A DNA stretch of 38,917 nt, taken from NCBI GenBank assembly GCA_050262775.1, contig JBLNEO010000032.1:1-38917 (forward strand), in the 5' to 3' direction. This DNA comes from DATHTC01 sp050262775 (GTDB lineage Bacteria; Actinomycetota; Thermoleophilia; Gaiellales; Gaiellaceae). The position numbers were made by a program, and so were the translations under genes. Shown in pieces: positions 28,985-36,785 of this stretch. Under the pieces are notes generated by a model. The model did not search any database and was not told the origin of the DNA. It was given only the letters and a program-made list of their open reading frames with translations. Positions within the stretch are counted from its first letter, which is position 1; each line of letters opens with the position of its first letter.

Positions 28985-30112
28985 GGCGGCGGCCTCGAGC
29001 CGGCGGATCACGGCGAGGCCGAACTCCGCCGCCCGCGCGCCGTCGACGACGCGGTGGTCGAAGGTCACCGAGACGTTGGCGACGGAGCGGACGACGATCT
29101 CGCCCTCGCGGACGACGGGGCGCGGCGCGATCCGGTGGAGCCCGAGGATCCCGACCTCTGGGTGGTTCACGAGCGGGGTCACCAGCAGTCCGGCGAGCTT
29201 GCCGGCGCTCGTCACGGTGAAGGTCGAGCCGCGGAGCTCCGCGGGCGTCAGCGTCCCCGCGCGGGCGGCCTCCGCGAGCCGCGCGACCTCGGCGGCGAGC
29301 TCCTCCACGGGCCGCTCGTCGCAGCCGCGCACGACGGGCACGACGAGCCCCTCGTCCGTCTGGACGGCGACACCGAGGTCGTACCGGTCGAGCAGCACGA
29401 TCTCGTCGCCCTCGAGGCGCGCGTTGAGCTCGGGAACGTCCGCGAGGGATCGCGCGACGGCGCGCAGGGCGAGCGGAACGAGGAGGGCCACGTCGAGACC
29501 CGTCAGATCCGCCTCCTCGACCCAGGTCACCGCGGGGATCTCGCGGTGCGCGCGCGCGAGGTGCTCCGCGATCCGGCGCCGGACGCCCCGGAGCGGGACG
29601 CGCCTCCCCTCCGGCGGTGTCGGAGCCTGTGGCTCCGCCGCACGTCCTCCCTCGGCGGCGGCTCGGACGTCCTGCTCCGTGACGCGGCCCTGCGGTCCCG
29701 TCCCGGTGACCGAGCCGAGGTCCACGCCGAGCTCCTCGGCGAGCCGGCGCACGAGCGGCGTGGCGCGCACCTTGGCGTCGCCGGGACGCGAGGGCGGGGG
29801 CGAGGGCGGAGCCTGCTGCTGCTGCGGCGCCGGTCCGGCGGCCGCCGCCTCGGGGGCAGCCTGCTCGGCGCCGGCGCCGTTCCCGATCACGACGATCACG
29901 GCGCCCACGGGGACGACGTCGCCCTCCGCGGCGAGGATCCGCGAGACGGTGCCGGCTGCCGGCGACGGGATCTCGACCGTCGTCTTGTCGGTCTGAATCT
30001 CGACGAGCGGGTCGTCCTCGGCGACCTCCTGGCCCTCCGCCACGAGCCAGCGCGCGATCTCGCCCTCCGTGAGGCCCTCGCCCAGGTCGGGAAGCTTGAA
30101 CTCGTACGCCAT
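28964..30112 (-). CDS. 2-oxo-acid dehydrogenase E2 (dihydrolipoamide acyltransferase)
   Basis: E2 component of 382 residues for a pyruvate or branched-chain 2-oxo-acid dehydrogenase. One lipoyl domain (1-77) carries the lipoyl lysine K43 in EIQTDKTTVEIPSP. A proline/glutamine/alanine linker leads to the peripheral-subunit-binding domain (about 115-152, ATPLVRRLAEELGVDLGSV with GRVTEQDV). The catalytic domain follows, with RRRIAEHLARAHREIPAVTW, VVPVVRGCDE, FTVTSAGKLAGLLVTPLVNHP (about 296-316) and the catalytic histidine in FDHRVVDG. The ATG is clear and TATGCT lies 11 nt before it. The two upstream genes between it and the E1 genes are unusual. No E3 (lipoamide dehydrogenase) gene is present in the window. 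Confidence 0.94.
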   Translation of the reverse strand: MAYEFKLPDLGEGLTEGEIARWLVAEGQEVAEDDPLVEIQTDKTTVEIPSPAAGTVSRILAAEGDVVPVGAVIVVIGNGAGAEQAAPEAAAAGPAPQQQQAPPSPPPSRPGDAKVRATPLVRRLAEELGVDLGSVTGTGPQGRVTEQDVRAAAEGGRAAEPQAPTPPEGRRVPLRGVRRRIAEHLARAHREIPAVTWVEEADLTGLDVALLVPLALRAVARSLADVPELNARLEGDEIVLLDRYDLGVAVQTDEGLVVPVVRGCDERPVEELAAEVARLAEAARAGTLTPAELRGSTFTVTSAGKLAGLLVTPLVNHPEVGILGLHRIAPRPVVREGEIVVRSVANVSVTFDHRVVDGARAAEFGLAVIRRLEAAASGEPVD

Positions 30113-30123
30113 GGCCGCGCGGC

Positions 30124-30129
30124 AGCATA
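30124..30129 (-). promoter_or_regulatory. -10-like TATGCT before the E2 gene
   Basis: TATGCT ends 11 nt before the ATG at 30112, in the 75-nt gap between the HIRAN gene and E2. It may let E2 be expressed separately from the E1 genes. Confidence 0.38.
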
Positions 30130-30187
30130 GTCGCGCCGCCGATGCGGGCCGCGCCGGCGGGACGTCTCGTGCGGGCTCTCGGGGGCC

Positions 30188-30595
30188 TCAGGCCCGCGGC
30201 CGGCCGATCCAGGCGTCCGCGGAGGCGATCAGCACCCGGAGCCCGACCCGCCGCCCCTCGTCGTCGCGGAACTCCCACAGCGCAACCGCCTGCGCGTCCT
30301 CGGGCACGCGCGCCGTCGCGTCGGCGGGCACGTACCCCGCCTGGAGCCGGTGTCCTGCGTCCCAGACGCCGATCGCGTGCGGGTCGTGCTCGTTCTCGGG
30401 CTCGGGCACGAGCGTGAGCGGTGAGGCCGGTGCGAACGCCGGATCCTGCAGCGCGTCGAGCCGGTACGACGCGCCGGCGACCGGCACGACGAGCAGCCGC
30501 TCGTCCGACCACCGCACCGGCTCGCCGGTCGCGGCGTCGCGCAGCCAGTACCCCGACTCGCCGCGCTCGAGCCAGAGCCGGAGACGGTCGCTCAC
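30188..30595 (-). CDS. Stand-alone HIRAN-domain protein
   Basis: A 135-residue protein whose second half is a HIRAN domain: LTLVPEPENEHDPHAIGVWD and LQAGYVPADATARV carry the conserved L-x-EP-N-x2-D-x-AI-x-V and GYVP pattern. HIRAN domains bind 3'-OH DNA ends or nucleic-acid structures in helicases such as HLTF, and they also occur alone in bacteria. The N-terminal 40 residues (LWLERGESGYWLRDAATGEP) look like a short beta domain. The GTG start overlaps the stop of the acetamidase-like gene by 4 nt, so it is co-translated with metabolic genes, an odd place for a DNA-binding module. Confidence 0.8.
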   Translation of the reverse strand: MSDRLRLWLERGESGYWLRDAATGEPVRWSDERLLVVPVAGASYRLDALQDPAFAPASPLTLVPEPENEHDPHAIGVWDAGHRLQAGYVPADATARVPEDAQAVALWEFRDDEGRRVGLRVLIASADAWIGRPRA

Positions 30596-31446
30596 CGCAA
30601 CGCGTCGTCGCGAAGCACGGCGTGCACCCCCAGCGTCCCGTTCACGACCTGCGTCACCCGGAGGTCGACGACGACGGTCGCGAGCCCGAGCGCGTCGAGC
30701 CGCGAGAGCCCGTGCTCCCGCTCCATCAGCGCCAGCATCCCGTCCACCGCCTTCCGTGCCGCGAGCCCGAGGTGCTCGTCGAACCCGAGCGTGAGCCAGG
30801 CGCCGTCGATCCGCGCGATCGGCCACTCGAGCGGCAGGTCGTCGCGCACGTCCAGGGTCACCTGCGCGCGCACCGGCGCCTCGATCGCCGTCCCCGCCAC
30901 CTCCCCGTCGCCCTGGGCTGCGTGCCCGTCGCCGGCGGAGAACAGCGCGCCGTCCACCGGGATCGGGAGGAACAGCGTCGTCCCGGCGACGAGCTCCCTG
31001 CAGTCGATGTTGCCGCCCCAGCGGCGCGGCGGCCGCGTCTCGTGGCGCCCCGGCTCCGGCGGCGGCATCCCCATCACGCCGAGGAACGGGGCGAGCGGCA
31101 CCTCGAGCTCGCGCCAGCGCGCGACCCCGCCGCCGAGCTCCCACTCGAGCAGGTGCGGCCACTCCGTGTAGGTCTCGCCCCAGGAGCCGGCCTCGACCTC
31201 GTCGACGCCGACGACGAGGGTCTGCCCCGCGCGCGCACCGCGCACCTCGACCGGCCCGACGAGGGCGTGGCCGTCGTGGACGGCGGGGTCGCGGGAGACG
31301 AGCTGCTGCCGCGACTCGAGCAGCCACCGCGACTGGGGGGCGGCGAACCGCACCGAGTCGCCCGGGTCGAGCGTCAGCACCGGCGCGAGGTCGCGCGAGA
31401 AGTAGCCGTGCGTCGTCTCCGCGTCGACGCGGAGCTCGTGGATCAA
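30592..31446 (-). CDS. Acetamidase/formamidase-family protein (FmdA/AmdA-like), TTG start
   Basis: A 284-residue member of the acetamidase/formamidase family (PF03069), which hydrolyses short amides to ammonia and acid. Landmarks are APVLTLDPGDSVRFAA, GHALVGPVEVRGARAGQTL (about 64-82), RWGGNIDCREL with the family's conserved GGN-D pattern, LFLPIPVDGALFSAGDGHAAQGDGEV (about 186-211, core GDGHAAQGDGE, matching the metal-binding signature) and IEAPV. The start is TTG 31446, overlapping the E1 beta stop by 4 nt (TTGA); no better start is available without losing the first strand. Placement between E1 beta and E2 suggests a role in amide- or amino-acid-derived carbon use feeding the dehydrogenase. 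Confidence 0.88.
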   Translation of the reverse strand: MIHELRVDAETTHGYFSRDLAPVLTLDPGDSVRFAAPQSRWLLESRQQLVSRDPAVHDGHALVGPVEVRGARAGQTLVVGVDEVEAGSWGETYTEWPHLLEWELGGGVARWRELEVPLAPFLGVMGMPPPEPGRHETRPPRRWGGNIDCRELVAGTTLFLPIPVDGALFSAGDGHAAQGDGEVAGTAIEAPVRAQVTLDVRDDLPLEWPIARIDGAWLTLGFDEHLGLAARKAVDGMLALMEREHGLSRLDALGLATVVVDLRVTQVVNGTLGVHAVLRDDALR

Positions 31447-32417
31447 AACGCGAGCAGCCGCTCGGCCGCGTCGACGACGCGCTCGACCGACGGCATGTAC
31501 GCGTCCTCGATCTTCCAGTAGGGGTACGGCACGTCGTAGCCCGTGACGCGGAGCACGGGACCGCGAAGGTCGAGGATCGCCTTCTCCGCGAGCACCGCCG
31601 CGACCTCCGCCGCGTAGCCGCACGTCCGCGGCGCCTCCTGCACGATCGCGCAGCGGCCGGTCTTCGCCACCGATGCGAGCAGCGCCTCCTCGTCGAGCGG
31701 CTTCAGCGACCGCAGGTCGAGCACCTCGACCGACGCGCGCGCGGCGAGCGCCGCGGCGGCGCGCTCGGCGACCGCGACCATCGCCCCGTAGGCGACGAGC
31801 GTCAGGTCCTCGCCCTCGCGCGCGAGGCGGGCCTTCCCGAGCGGGACGACGTGCTCGCCCTCCGGCACCTCCCCCCGCGCGGTGCGGTAGATCAGCTTCG
31901 GCTCGAGGACGACGACCGGGTCGGGGTCGCGGATCGCCGCCGCGAGCAGCCCCTTCGCGTCCGCCGGCGTCGCGGGGATCGCGACCTTCACGCCGGGCGT
32001 GTGCACGTAGTAGGTCTCCGGCGAGTCGTCGTGGAGCTCCGGCGCCCGCACGCCGCCGCCGTAGGGCATCCGGATCACGAGCGGGAACGCCATCGCGCCG
32101 CCGGTGCGCCAGCGGTAGCGGCCGACGTGCGTGATCAGCTGGTCGAGCGACGGGTACGAGAACGCGTCGTACTGCATCTCCGTCACCGGCCGCCACCCGG
32201 CCATGCAGAGGCCGACGGCGGTCCCGAGGATCCCGGCCTCCGCGAGCGGCGTGTCGACGCAGCGGTCGGCGCCGAAGCGGTCGCGCAGACCGGCCGTCGC
32301 CCGGAAGACGCCGCCCGCGCGCCCCACGTCCTCGCCCATCACGAGGACGTCGTCGTCGCGCGCCATCTCCGTGTGGAGGGCGTCGTTCACCGCCTCGACG
32401 AGGAGCAGCTCAGCCAC
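31443..32417 (-). CDS. 2-oxo-acid dehydrogenase E1 beta subunit
   Basis: A 324-residue E1 beta subunit (transketolase-like, pyrimidine-binding plus C-terminal domains). Motifs: VLVMGEDVGRAGGVFRATAGL (about 24-44, with the catalytic glutamate), DTPLAEAGILGTAVGLCMAGWRPV (about 55-78), EMQYDAFSYPSLDQLITHV, RMPYGGGVRAPELHDDSPE (typical H and G-rich loop), and C-terminal LDLRSLKPLDEEALL and VQEAPRTCGYAAEVAA. This form, with separate alpha and beta subunits, is typical of branched-chain keto acid and Gram-positive pyruvate dehydrogenases. GTG 32417 overlaps the E1 alpha stop by 8 nt. Confidence 0.95.
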   Translation of the reverse strand: MAELLLVEAVNDALHTEMARDDDVLVMGEDVGRAGGVFRATAGLRDRFGADRCVDTPLAEAGILGTAVGLCMAGWRPVTEMQYDAFSYPSLDQLITHVGRYRWRTGGAMAFPLVIRMPYGGGVRAPELHDDSPETYYVHTPGVKVAIPATPADAKGLLAAAIRDPDPVVVLEPKLIYRTARGEVPEGEHVVPLGKARLAREGEDLTLVAYGAMVAVAERAAAALAARASVEVLDLRSLKPLDEEALLASVAKTGRCAIVQEAPRTCGYAAEVAAVLAEKAILDLRGPVLRVTGYDVPYPYWKIEDAYMPSVERVVDAAERLLAF

Positions 32418-33486
32418 CGGCGCCTCCGAGCACGCGGCGCAGCTCGGCGAGCTCCGCCGCGAACGACGCCGGCGGCGCCGCGTACGCGTGCTCGAACACG
32501 AGCGCGACGTCGGGATCGGGTTCGGCCTCGGCGGCCGCGATGCCGGAGCGCATCGTCTCCGCCGCCTCGTCGCGCACCGCCTGCGCCTGCGCGTCCGAGA
32601 GGACGCCGAGCCGCCGGAGGTAGCGCTCGTAGCGGCCGAGGCACTCGTTCCGCCGCTCCTCCTCGACCCGCTCGAGGTCGATGTACGCCTTCGGGTCGTC
32701 GGCGGTCGCGTGCGGCGCGCACCGGTACGACACGGCCTCGATCAGCGTCGGCCCCTCGCCGGCGCGCGCCCGCTCGACGGCCTCGCGCGTCGCCTCGAAC
32801 ACGGCGAGCACGTCGCAGCCGTCGACGCGGATCCCGGGCATCCCGTACCCGACGGCCTTGTCGACGAGCGCCTCGGCGCGGGTCTGCGCCGACACCGGCG
32901 TCGAGATCGCCCAGCCGTTGTTGTTGCAGAAGAGGACGAGCGGCGCGCGCATGACGCCGGCGAAGTTCGCGCCCTCGTGGAAGGCGCCCTCGGACGTCGC
33001 ACCGTCGCCGAAGTAGGCGATCGCGACCGTCGGCTCGCCACGCAGGCGCTTCCCCCACGCGAGGCCGGCGGCGTGCGGGACGTGGGTCGCGATCGGGACG
33101 CAGATGGAGGCGACGTTGTAGTCCGCGGGATTCCACCACCCGGCCGGGTGACCTCGCCACCACGAGAGGATCGTCGACGCCGGGATCCCCCGCAGCAGCC
33201 CGATCGCGGACTCGCGGTAGCTCGGGAAGATCCAGTCCTCCTCGTCGAGCGCGTACGCCGACCCGACCTGCATCGCCTCGTGGTTCCAGAAGATCGCATA
33301 GGTCCCGATCCGGCCCTGGCGGTGGTAGACGACGGAGCGCTCGTCGTAGGTGCGCAGCAGCACCATCGAGCGATGGAGCTCGAGGAGGTCGGCCTCCGCC
33401 AGCCCCTCGACCTCGCGGTCCGGCGTTCCCTCGCCGTCGCCGATCACGCGCCGCAGCTCGCGCTCGGCCGGAAGCACCTGCGCCAT
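32410..33486 (-). CDS. 2-oxo-acid dehydrogenase E1 alpha subunit
   Basis: A 358-residue thiamine-diphosphate-dependent E1 alpha subunit. It decarboxylates the 2-oxo acid and passes the acyl group to E2. The ThDP/Mg motif is YFGDGATSEGAFHEGANFAG (GDGAT...) ending in LVLFCNNNGWAIST. Other marks: LLRTYDERSVVYHRQGRIGTYA (about 43-64), GLAWGKRLRGEP, VDGCDVLAVFEATREA, and YRCAPHATADDP, corresponding to the phosphorylation-loop region in the mitochondrial enzyme. Substrate choice (pyruvate or branched-chain) is not certain; the H-x-T-x-DDP segment is closer to branched-chain types. The ATG start has TAGAGT 10 nt upstream, and it heads the operon. Confidence 0.95.
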   Translation of the reverse strand: MAQVLPAERELRRVIGDGEGTPDREVEGLAEADLLELHRSMVLLRTYDERSVVYHRQGRIGTYAIFWNHEAMQVGSAYALDEEDWIFPSYRESAIGLLRGIPASTILSWWRGHPAGWWNPADYNVASICVPIATHVPHAAGLAWGKRLRGEPTVAIAYFGDGATSEGAFHEGANFAGVMRAPLVLFCNNNGWAISTPVSAQTRAEALVDKAVGYGMPGIRVDGCDVLAVFEATREAVERARAGEGPTLIEAVSYRCAPHATADDPKAYIDLERVEEERRNECLGRYERYLRRLGVLSDAQAQAVRDEAAETMRSGIAAAEAEPDPDVALVFEHAYAAPPASFAAELAELRRVLGGAGG

Positions 33487-33496
33487 GGCGGCGGTG

Positions 33497-33502
33497 ACTC
33501 TA
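33497..33502 (-). promoter_or_regulatory. -10-like TAGAGT before the E1 alpha gene
   Basis: TAGAGT ends 10 nt before the ATG at 33486. Its TAG is also the stop codon of the upstream hydrolase gene. The same hexamer is found before ubiD. Confidence 0.4.
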
Positions 33503-34279
33503 CCCCAGCCCGAGGACGCGGGAGAGCCAGGCGACGCGCTCCCGCTGGGCCTCCGCGTTCAGGAGATGGCCGGCGTCGTAGCGCCGGATCTCCTTCGGCT
33601 CGGGCGCCGCCTCGTACAGCGCCTCCGCGTCCTCGGGCGGGACGACGTCGTCGGCCGTGCCGACCTGGAACAGGAACCGCGCATCGGAGCGTCCGATCCA
33701 GTCCTCCGGCTCGAGATCGGCAACCCGCGCGCCGTGCCACCGTGGCGGGCCCGACAGGAGCACGAACGTCGCGACCCGGTCGTCGGCACCCGCGAGGACG
33801 GCGCCGACGGCAGCGCCGTAGGAGATGCCGACGTAGGCGATCCGGCGCGCGTCGAGCCGGGTGCGGGTCTCGACCCAGTCGAGGACGCGGCGCCAGGCGA
33901 CGACGTTCGCGACGATCCCGGCGCGCGTCGAGGGCCGCTCCGGCGCCTGCACGAGGACGGCGGCGGCGCCGCGCTCCACCACGGCCGCCGCCTCCTGCAG
34001 GAAGTCGTCGCGCGAGCTGCCGCCTCCGTGCTGGAAGAGGACGACCGGCAGAGGCCCGGGCGCGTCCGACACGAGCACCCACGCGTGGACGCGGCCGCCC
34101 GCCGCCGCGAACGACGTGTCGAGGATCTCGACGCCGCCGCCGACCTGCTCGTCGAGGACCCGGATCGCGAGCGGCGCGTCCCGTGCGTAGGCGAACGGGT
34201 CCGCCTCGTCGTCGCCCCCGCACCCGGCCGCCGCGATCGCGCCGGCGAGGAGCGCGAGCGCGACGGCGACGATCCGCAC
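33500..34279 (-). CDS. Alpha/beta-hydrolase-fold lipoprotein
   Basis: A 259-residue exported hydrolase. The N-terminus is a lipoprotein-like signal (MRIVAVALALLAGAIAAAGC, cysteine at residue 20; AAGC is an acceptable lipobox). The mature part has an alpha/beta-hydrolase core: VVLFQHGGGSSRDDF with the oxyanion HGGG, the nucleophile elbow AYVGISYGAAVGAVL (G-x-S-x-G), the acid in FLFQVGTADDVVPPEDA and the histidine in DAGHLLN. All three triad members are visible, so it should be active on esters or peptides outside the membrane. GTG 34279 start. It is separated by about 35 nt from the S41-like gene upstream and overlaps the E1 alpha promoter at its stop. Confidence 0.88.
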   Translation of the reverse strand: MRIVAVALALLAGAIAAAGCGGDDEADPFAYARDAPLAIRVLDEQVGGGVEILDTSFAAAGGRVHAWVLVSDAPGPLPVVLFQHGGGSSRDDFLQEAAAVVERGAAAVLVQAPERPSTRAGIVANVVAWRRVLDWVETRTRLDARRIAYVGISYGAAVGAVLAGADDRVATFVLLSGPPRWHGARVADLEPEDWIGRSDARFLFQVGTADDVVPPEDAEALYEAAPEPKEIRRYDAGHLLNAEAQRERVAWLSRVLGLG

Positions 34280-34314
34280 GTGCGGTTCCTACCGCGACGG
34301 AGGTTGCGCGCGCG

Positions 34315-35583
34315 TTAAGCCCTGGCTGCGACGAGCGCCGCGACGAGGGCCACATCGCGTCCGGCGGAGAGGTCCGCCCACCGGATCGGCACCCGGACGT
34401 CGGGCTCGAACGCGAGCCGCGGGTCGCCTGCTCCACGGCGGCTCTTCCGCCACCACACGGTGCCGACGTTGACGTTCCAGCCGGAGGCCGGGAGGAGGAG
34501 CGGGGACGGGTCGCCGACGAGGTTCGGGCTGCCGCCGCTCGGCTCGCCGACGATGCGAACGCGCGTCCGCGCCTCGAGATCGGAGAGCAGATTCGCCGCG
34601 GCCGAGAACGTCGTCCGCGACGTGAGCACGACGAGTCGCTCACGCCGCCCGAGCGCGACGAGCGCGTCGAGGAGCGGCGCGTACGCGCGGTTCTCGCCTC
34701 CCGGGTTGTGCCGCAGGTCGAGGACGATGCCGCGCACCGAGCGCGCGCGGGCGAGCCGGCGGACGCGGTCCGCGAGGTCGCCGCTCCAGCCGAGCGTGCG
34801 GTTGTAGGCGACGTAGACGACGCGGCCGCGGTCGAGGCGCGCGGTCCACCCCGCGAGGTTCCTGCGCGCGAGGAACGCCGGCTTCGCGCGCTGCGGGAGG
34901 CCCTGCGGGACCATCGCATGCCAGAGGTCGGGGTTCGCGCGGCGGTACGCATCCGCCGTCACCGGCGCGAGCATCCGTTCGATCGTCGTCCCGTCGTCGC
35001 GCGCGAAGGCGAACGACGCCGCGCCGGCCGACGCCGTCACGCCGACGCCGTGGAGCACCTCGGCGACGACGAGCCAGTGCGCCTCGCGTGCGCGGCGGCT
35101 CCACTCGTTGTCCCCGGGGACGAGCGGCCCGACTGCCGCGAGCGCACGTTCCACCGGCACGCCTGCGATCGCCGTCAACCGGAGGCCGACGAGCGACGCG
35201 TCGGGGCCGACGACGCGCAGCCCGTCGTCGAAGGCATAGAGCCGCAGCGGGTAGAGGTGGAGCTGCCGCCGGTGCTGCCCGTCGAGCGGGAAGATGCCCG
35301 AGTGCCCGTCCCGCGGGCCGAGCAGCGCGACGAGTCGCATCAGCTCGACGAGCGTCTGGTCGTCGTCGAGTTCCGGCAGCCGCGCCTTGAGCCGCTCCGC
35401 CGCGGCGACGAAGTCGGCGCGCGCGACGTCGTGCCACGGCTGCGGATGCACACGCTCGACGTGGGCGACGATCGCGTCGACGTCGGCCGCGACCGGCGAG
35501 GTCGCGGGCGACGCCGCCGAGCCGCCGCACGCCGTCGCAAGGACGAGCAGGGACAGCACGAACAGCCGCCGGCGCCGCTTCAC
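34315..35583 (-). CDS. S41-peptidase-like exported protein, second of a tandem pair
   Basis: A 422-residue exported protein with signal sequence (KRRRRLFVLSLLVLATAC; cysteine at 19 in an imperfect lipobox). The body has a helical domain with VERVHPQPWHDVARADFVAA, a beta domain (LHLYPLRLYAFDDGLRVVG), then a C-terminal S41-type (tail-specific protease) core: RVVYVAYNR, IVLDLRHNPGGENRAYAPLL, the nucleophile region TSRTTFSAAANLLSDL, and GEPSGGSPNLVGD. The serine of TTFSAA sits where S41 enzymes have the catalytic serine, but no matching lysine can be assigned. It is a paralogue of the upstream gene, with the same block order. GTG start overlapping the upstream stop by 4 nt. Confidence 0.82.
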   Translation of the reverse strand: MKRRRRLFVLSLLVLATACGGSAASPATSPVAADVDAIVAHVERVHPQPWHDVARADFVAAAERLKARLPELDDDQTLVELMRLVALLGPRDGHSGIFPLDGQHRRQLHLYPLRLYAFDDGLRVVGPDASLVGLRLTAIAGVPVERALAAVGPLVPGDNEWSRRAREAHWLVVAEVLHGVGVTASAGAASFAFARDDGTTIERMLAPVTADAYRRANPDLWHAMVPQGLPQRAKPAFLARRNLAGWTARLDRGRVVYVAYNRTLGWSGDLADRVRRLARARSVRGIVLDLRHNPGGENRAYAPLLDALVALGRRERLVVLTSRTTFSAAANLLSDLEARTRVRIVGEPSGGSPNLVGDPSPLLLPASGWNVNVGTVWWRKSRRGAGDPRLAFEPDVRVPIRWADLSAGRDVALVAALVAARA

Positions 35584-36785
35584 CGGAGCGCCCTCGCGAG
35601 CACCGGATCGCGCCCGGCGAAGAACTCGGCCGCGGTGAGCTCGACCGGCAGGTCCGGCTCGACCGCTAGCCGCCGGTCGCCGGGGACGACCTCCACCGCC
35701 TGCAGCGCCACGTGGACGGTGACCCCGAGTGACGGCACCTCGACCGGCGCCGAGTCGCCCCACTGGTTCGGCGACCCGCCCGTGGGCTCGCCGACGAAGC
35801 GGGCCCGCGTCTCGTCGTCGAGCACCGCCGCGAGGTTGCCCGCCGCGGAGAAGGTCGTGCGCCCGATCAGCACCACCGCCTTCCGCCCCGCGCGGCGAAC
35901 CGCGTCGACGACGCCCCAGTAGGTGGTGTTGTCGCCGCCGCCGTTGAGACGGAGGTCGACGACGACGCGGCGCACCGACGGCCGGCGGGCGAGGCGGATC
36001 AGGCGGTCGAGCAGCGGCGGCGGCGGTGCCTCGACCTCGTGGTAGCCGAGGTAGACGGCGTGCCCGCCGTCGACCGTCGTCAGCCACGCCGCCGCCTCCT
36101 GGTGTCGGAGCCAGAGCGGCTGCGGCTCCGCCGGTCGGCGCAGCGGCTGGAGGGCGCTGCCGCGGACGAAGGACGGGGCCGGCACCGGCCACAGCTCGGC
36201 CGTGGAGCCGTCCGCGAACGCGAACCGCGCGGCGCCGCCGGCCCCGAGCCCGAGCCCGACGAGCACCTCCTCGGTCACGACGGCCTCAGGGAGCAGGAGC
36301 CGGAGGCTCTCGGCGTTGTCGTGCGGGACGAGCGAGCGAGCCGCCGCCTCGATCCGCGCGAGCGGCACACCGTCGATCGCCGTGACCCGCCGCCCGACGA
36401 CCCCGGGGTCGTCCGCGTCGACGACCCACAGCCCGTCGCCGAAGTCGTACAGCCGGAGCGGGTACACGTGCAGCGGCCGCGCATTGGCGCCGAACACGAA
36501 CACGCCCGTGTGGCCGTTCCGGTCGCCGAGCGCCGTGAGGCGCATGACCTCGACGAGGAGCTGCTCGCGCGACAGCGACCCCGCGCGTGCCGCGAGCGCC
36601 TCTGCCCGTTGCCGGAACGACGCCCGGGCGGCCGTCCCCGGGGCGAGCGCCGGGTGGAGCTCCTGCATCCGCGCCGCGAGCACCCGGAGGTCGCGCTCGG
36701 CCGGGGACGGGGCGGCCGGACGTGCCTCTCCACCCCCGCAGCCGGCGAGCAGGAGCAGCGCGGCGGCTGCGAGCGCGCGTCTCAC
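35580..36785 (-). CDS. S41-peptidase-like lipoprotein, first of a tandem pair
   Basis: A 401-residue lipoprotein: VRRALAAAALLLLAGCGGGE has a perfect LAGC lipobox. The domain order equals that of the paralogue downstream: MQELHPALAPGTAARASF, PLHVYPLRLYDFGDGLWVVD, VVVDLRLNGGGDNTTYWGVV, the nucleophile segment IGRTTFSAAGNLAAVL and GEPTGGSPNQWGD. The DLR-x-N-x-GG-x-N and TTFSAA elements match S41 peptidases or related tail-interacting proteins. Its GTG start overlaps the PadR stop by 4 nt, so the pair is encoded with its likely regulator. The substrate is unknown; surface protein or peptide processing is plausible. Confidence 0.83.
   Translation of the reverse strand: MRRALAAAALLLLAGCGGGEARPAAPSPAERDLRVLAARMQELHPALAPGTAARASFRQRAEALAARAGSLSREQLLVEVMRLTALGDRNGHTGVFVFGANARPLHVYPLRLYDFGDGLWVVDADDPGVVGRRVTAIDGVPLARIEAAARSLVPHDNAESLRLLLPEAVVTEEVLVGLGLGAGGAARFAFADGSTAELWPVPAPSFVRGSALQPLRRPAEPQPLWLRHQEAAAWLTTVDGGHAVYLGYHEVEAPPPPLLDRLIRLARRPSVRRVVVDLRLNGGGDNTTYWGVVDAVRRAGRKAVVLIGRTTFSAAGNLAAVLDDETRARFVGEPTGGSPNQWGDSAPVEVPSLGVTVHVALQAVEVVPGDRRLAVEPDLPVELTAAEFFAGRDPVLARALR

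Noticed and set aside
29800..29880. Possible repeat or CRISPR-like tract in the E2 gene
   Set aside because: It is the coding sequence of the alanine/proline/glutamine linker between lipoyl and subunit-binding domains; the repetition is codon bias.
32131..35922. A continuous plus-strand open frame of over 1,200 codons
   Set aside because: It is antisense to E1, the hydrolase and S41-like genes, is full of arginine-rich low-complexity sequence, and shows no domain. It is explained by high GC and third-position bias.
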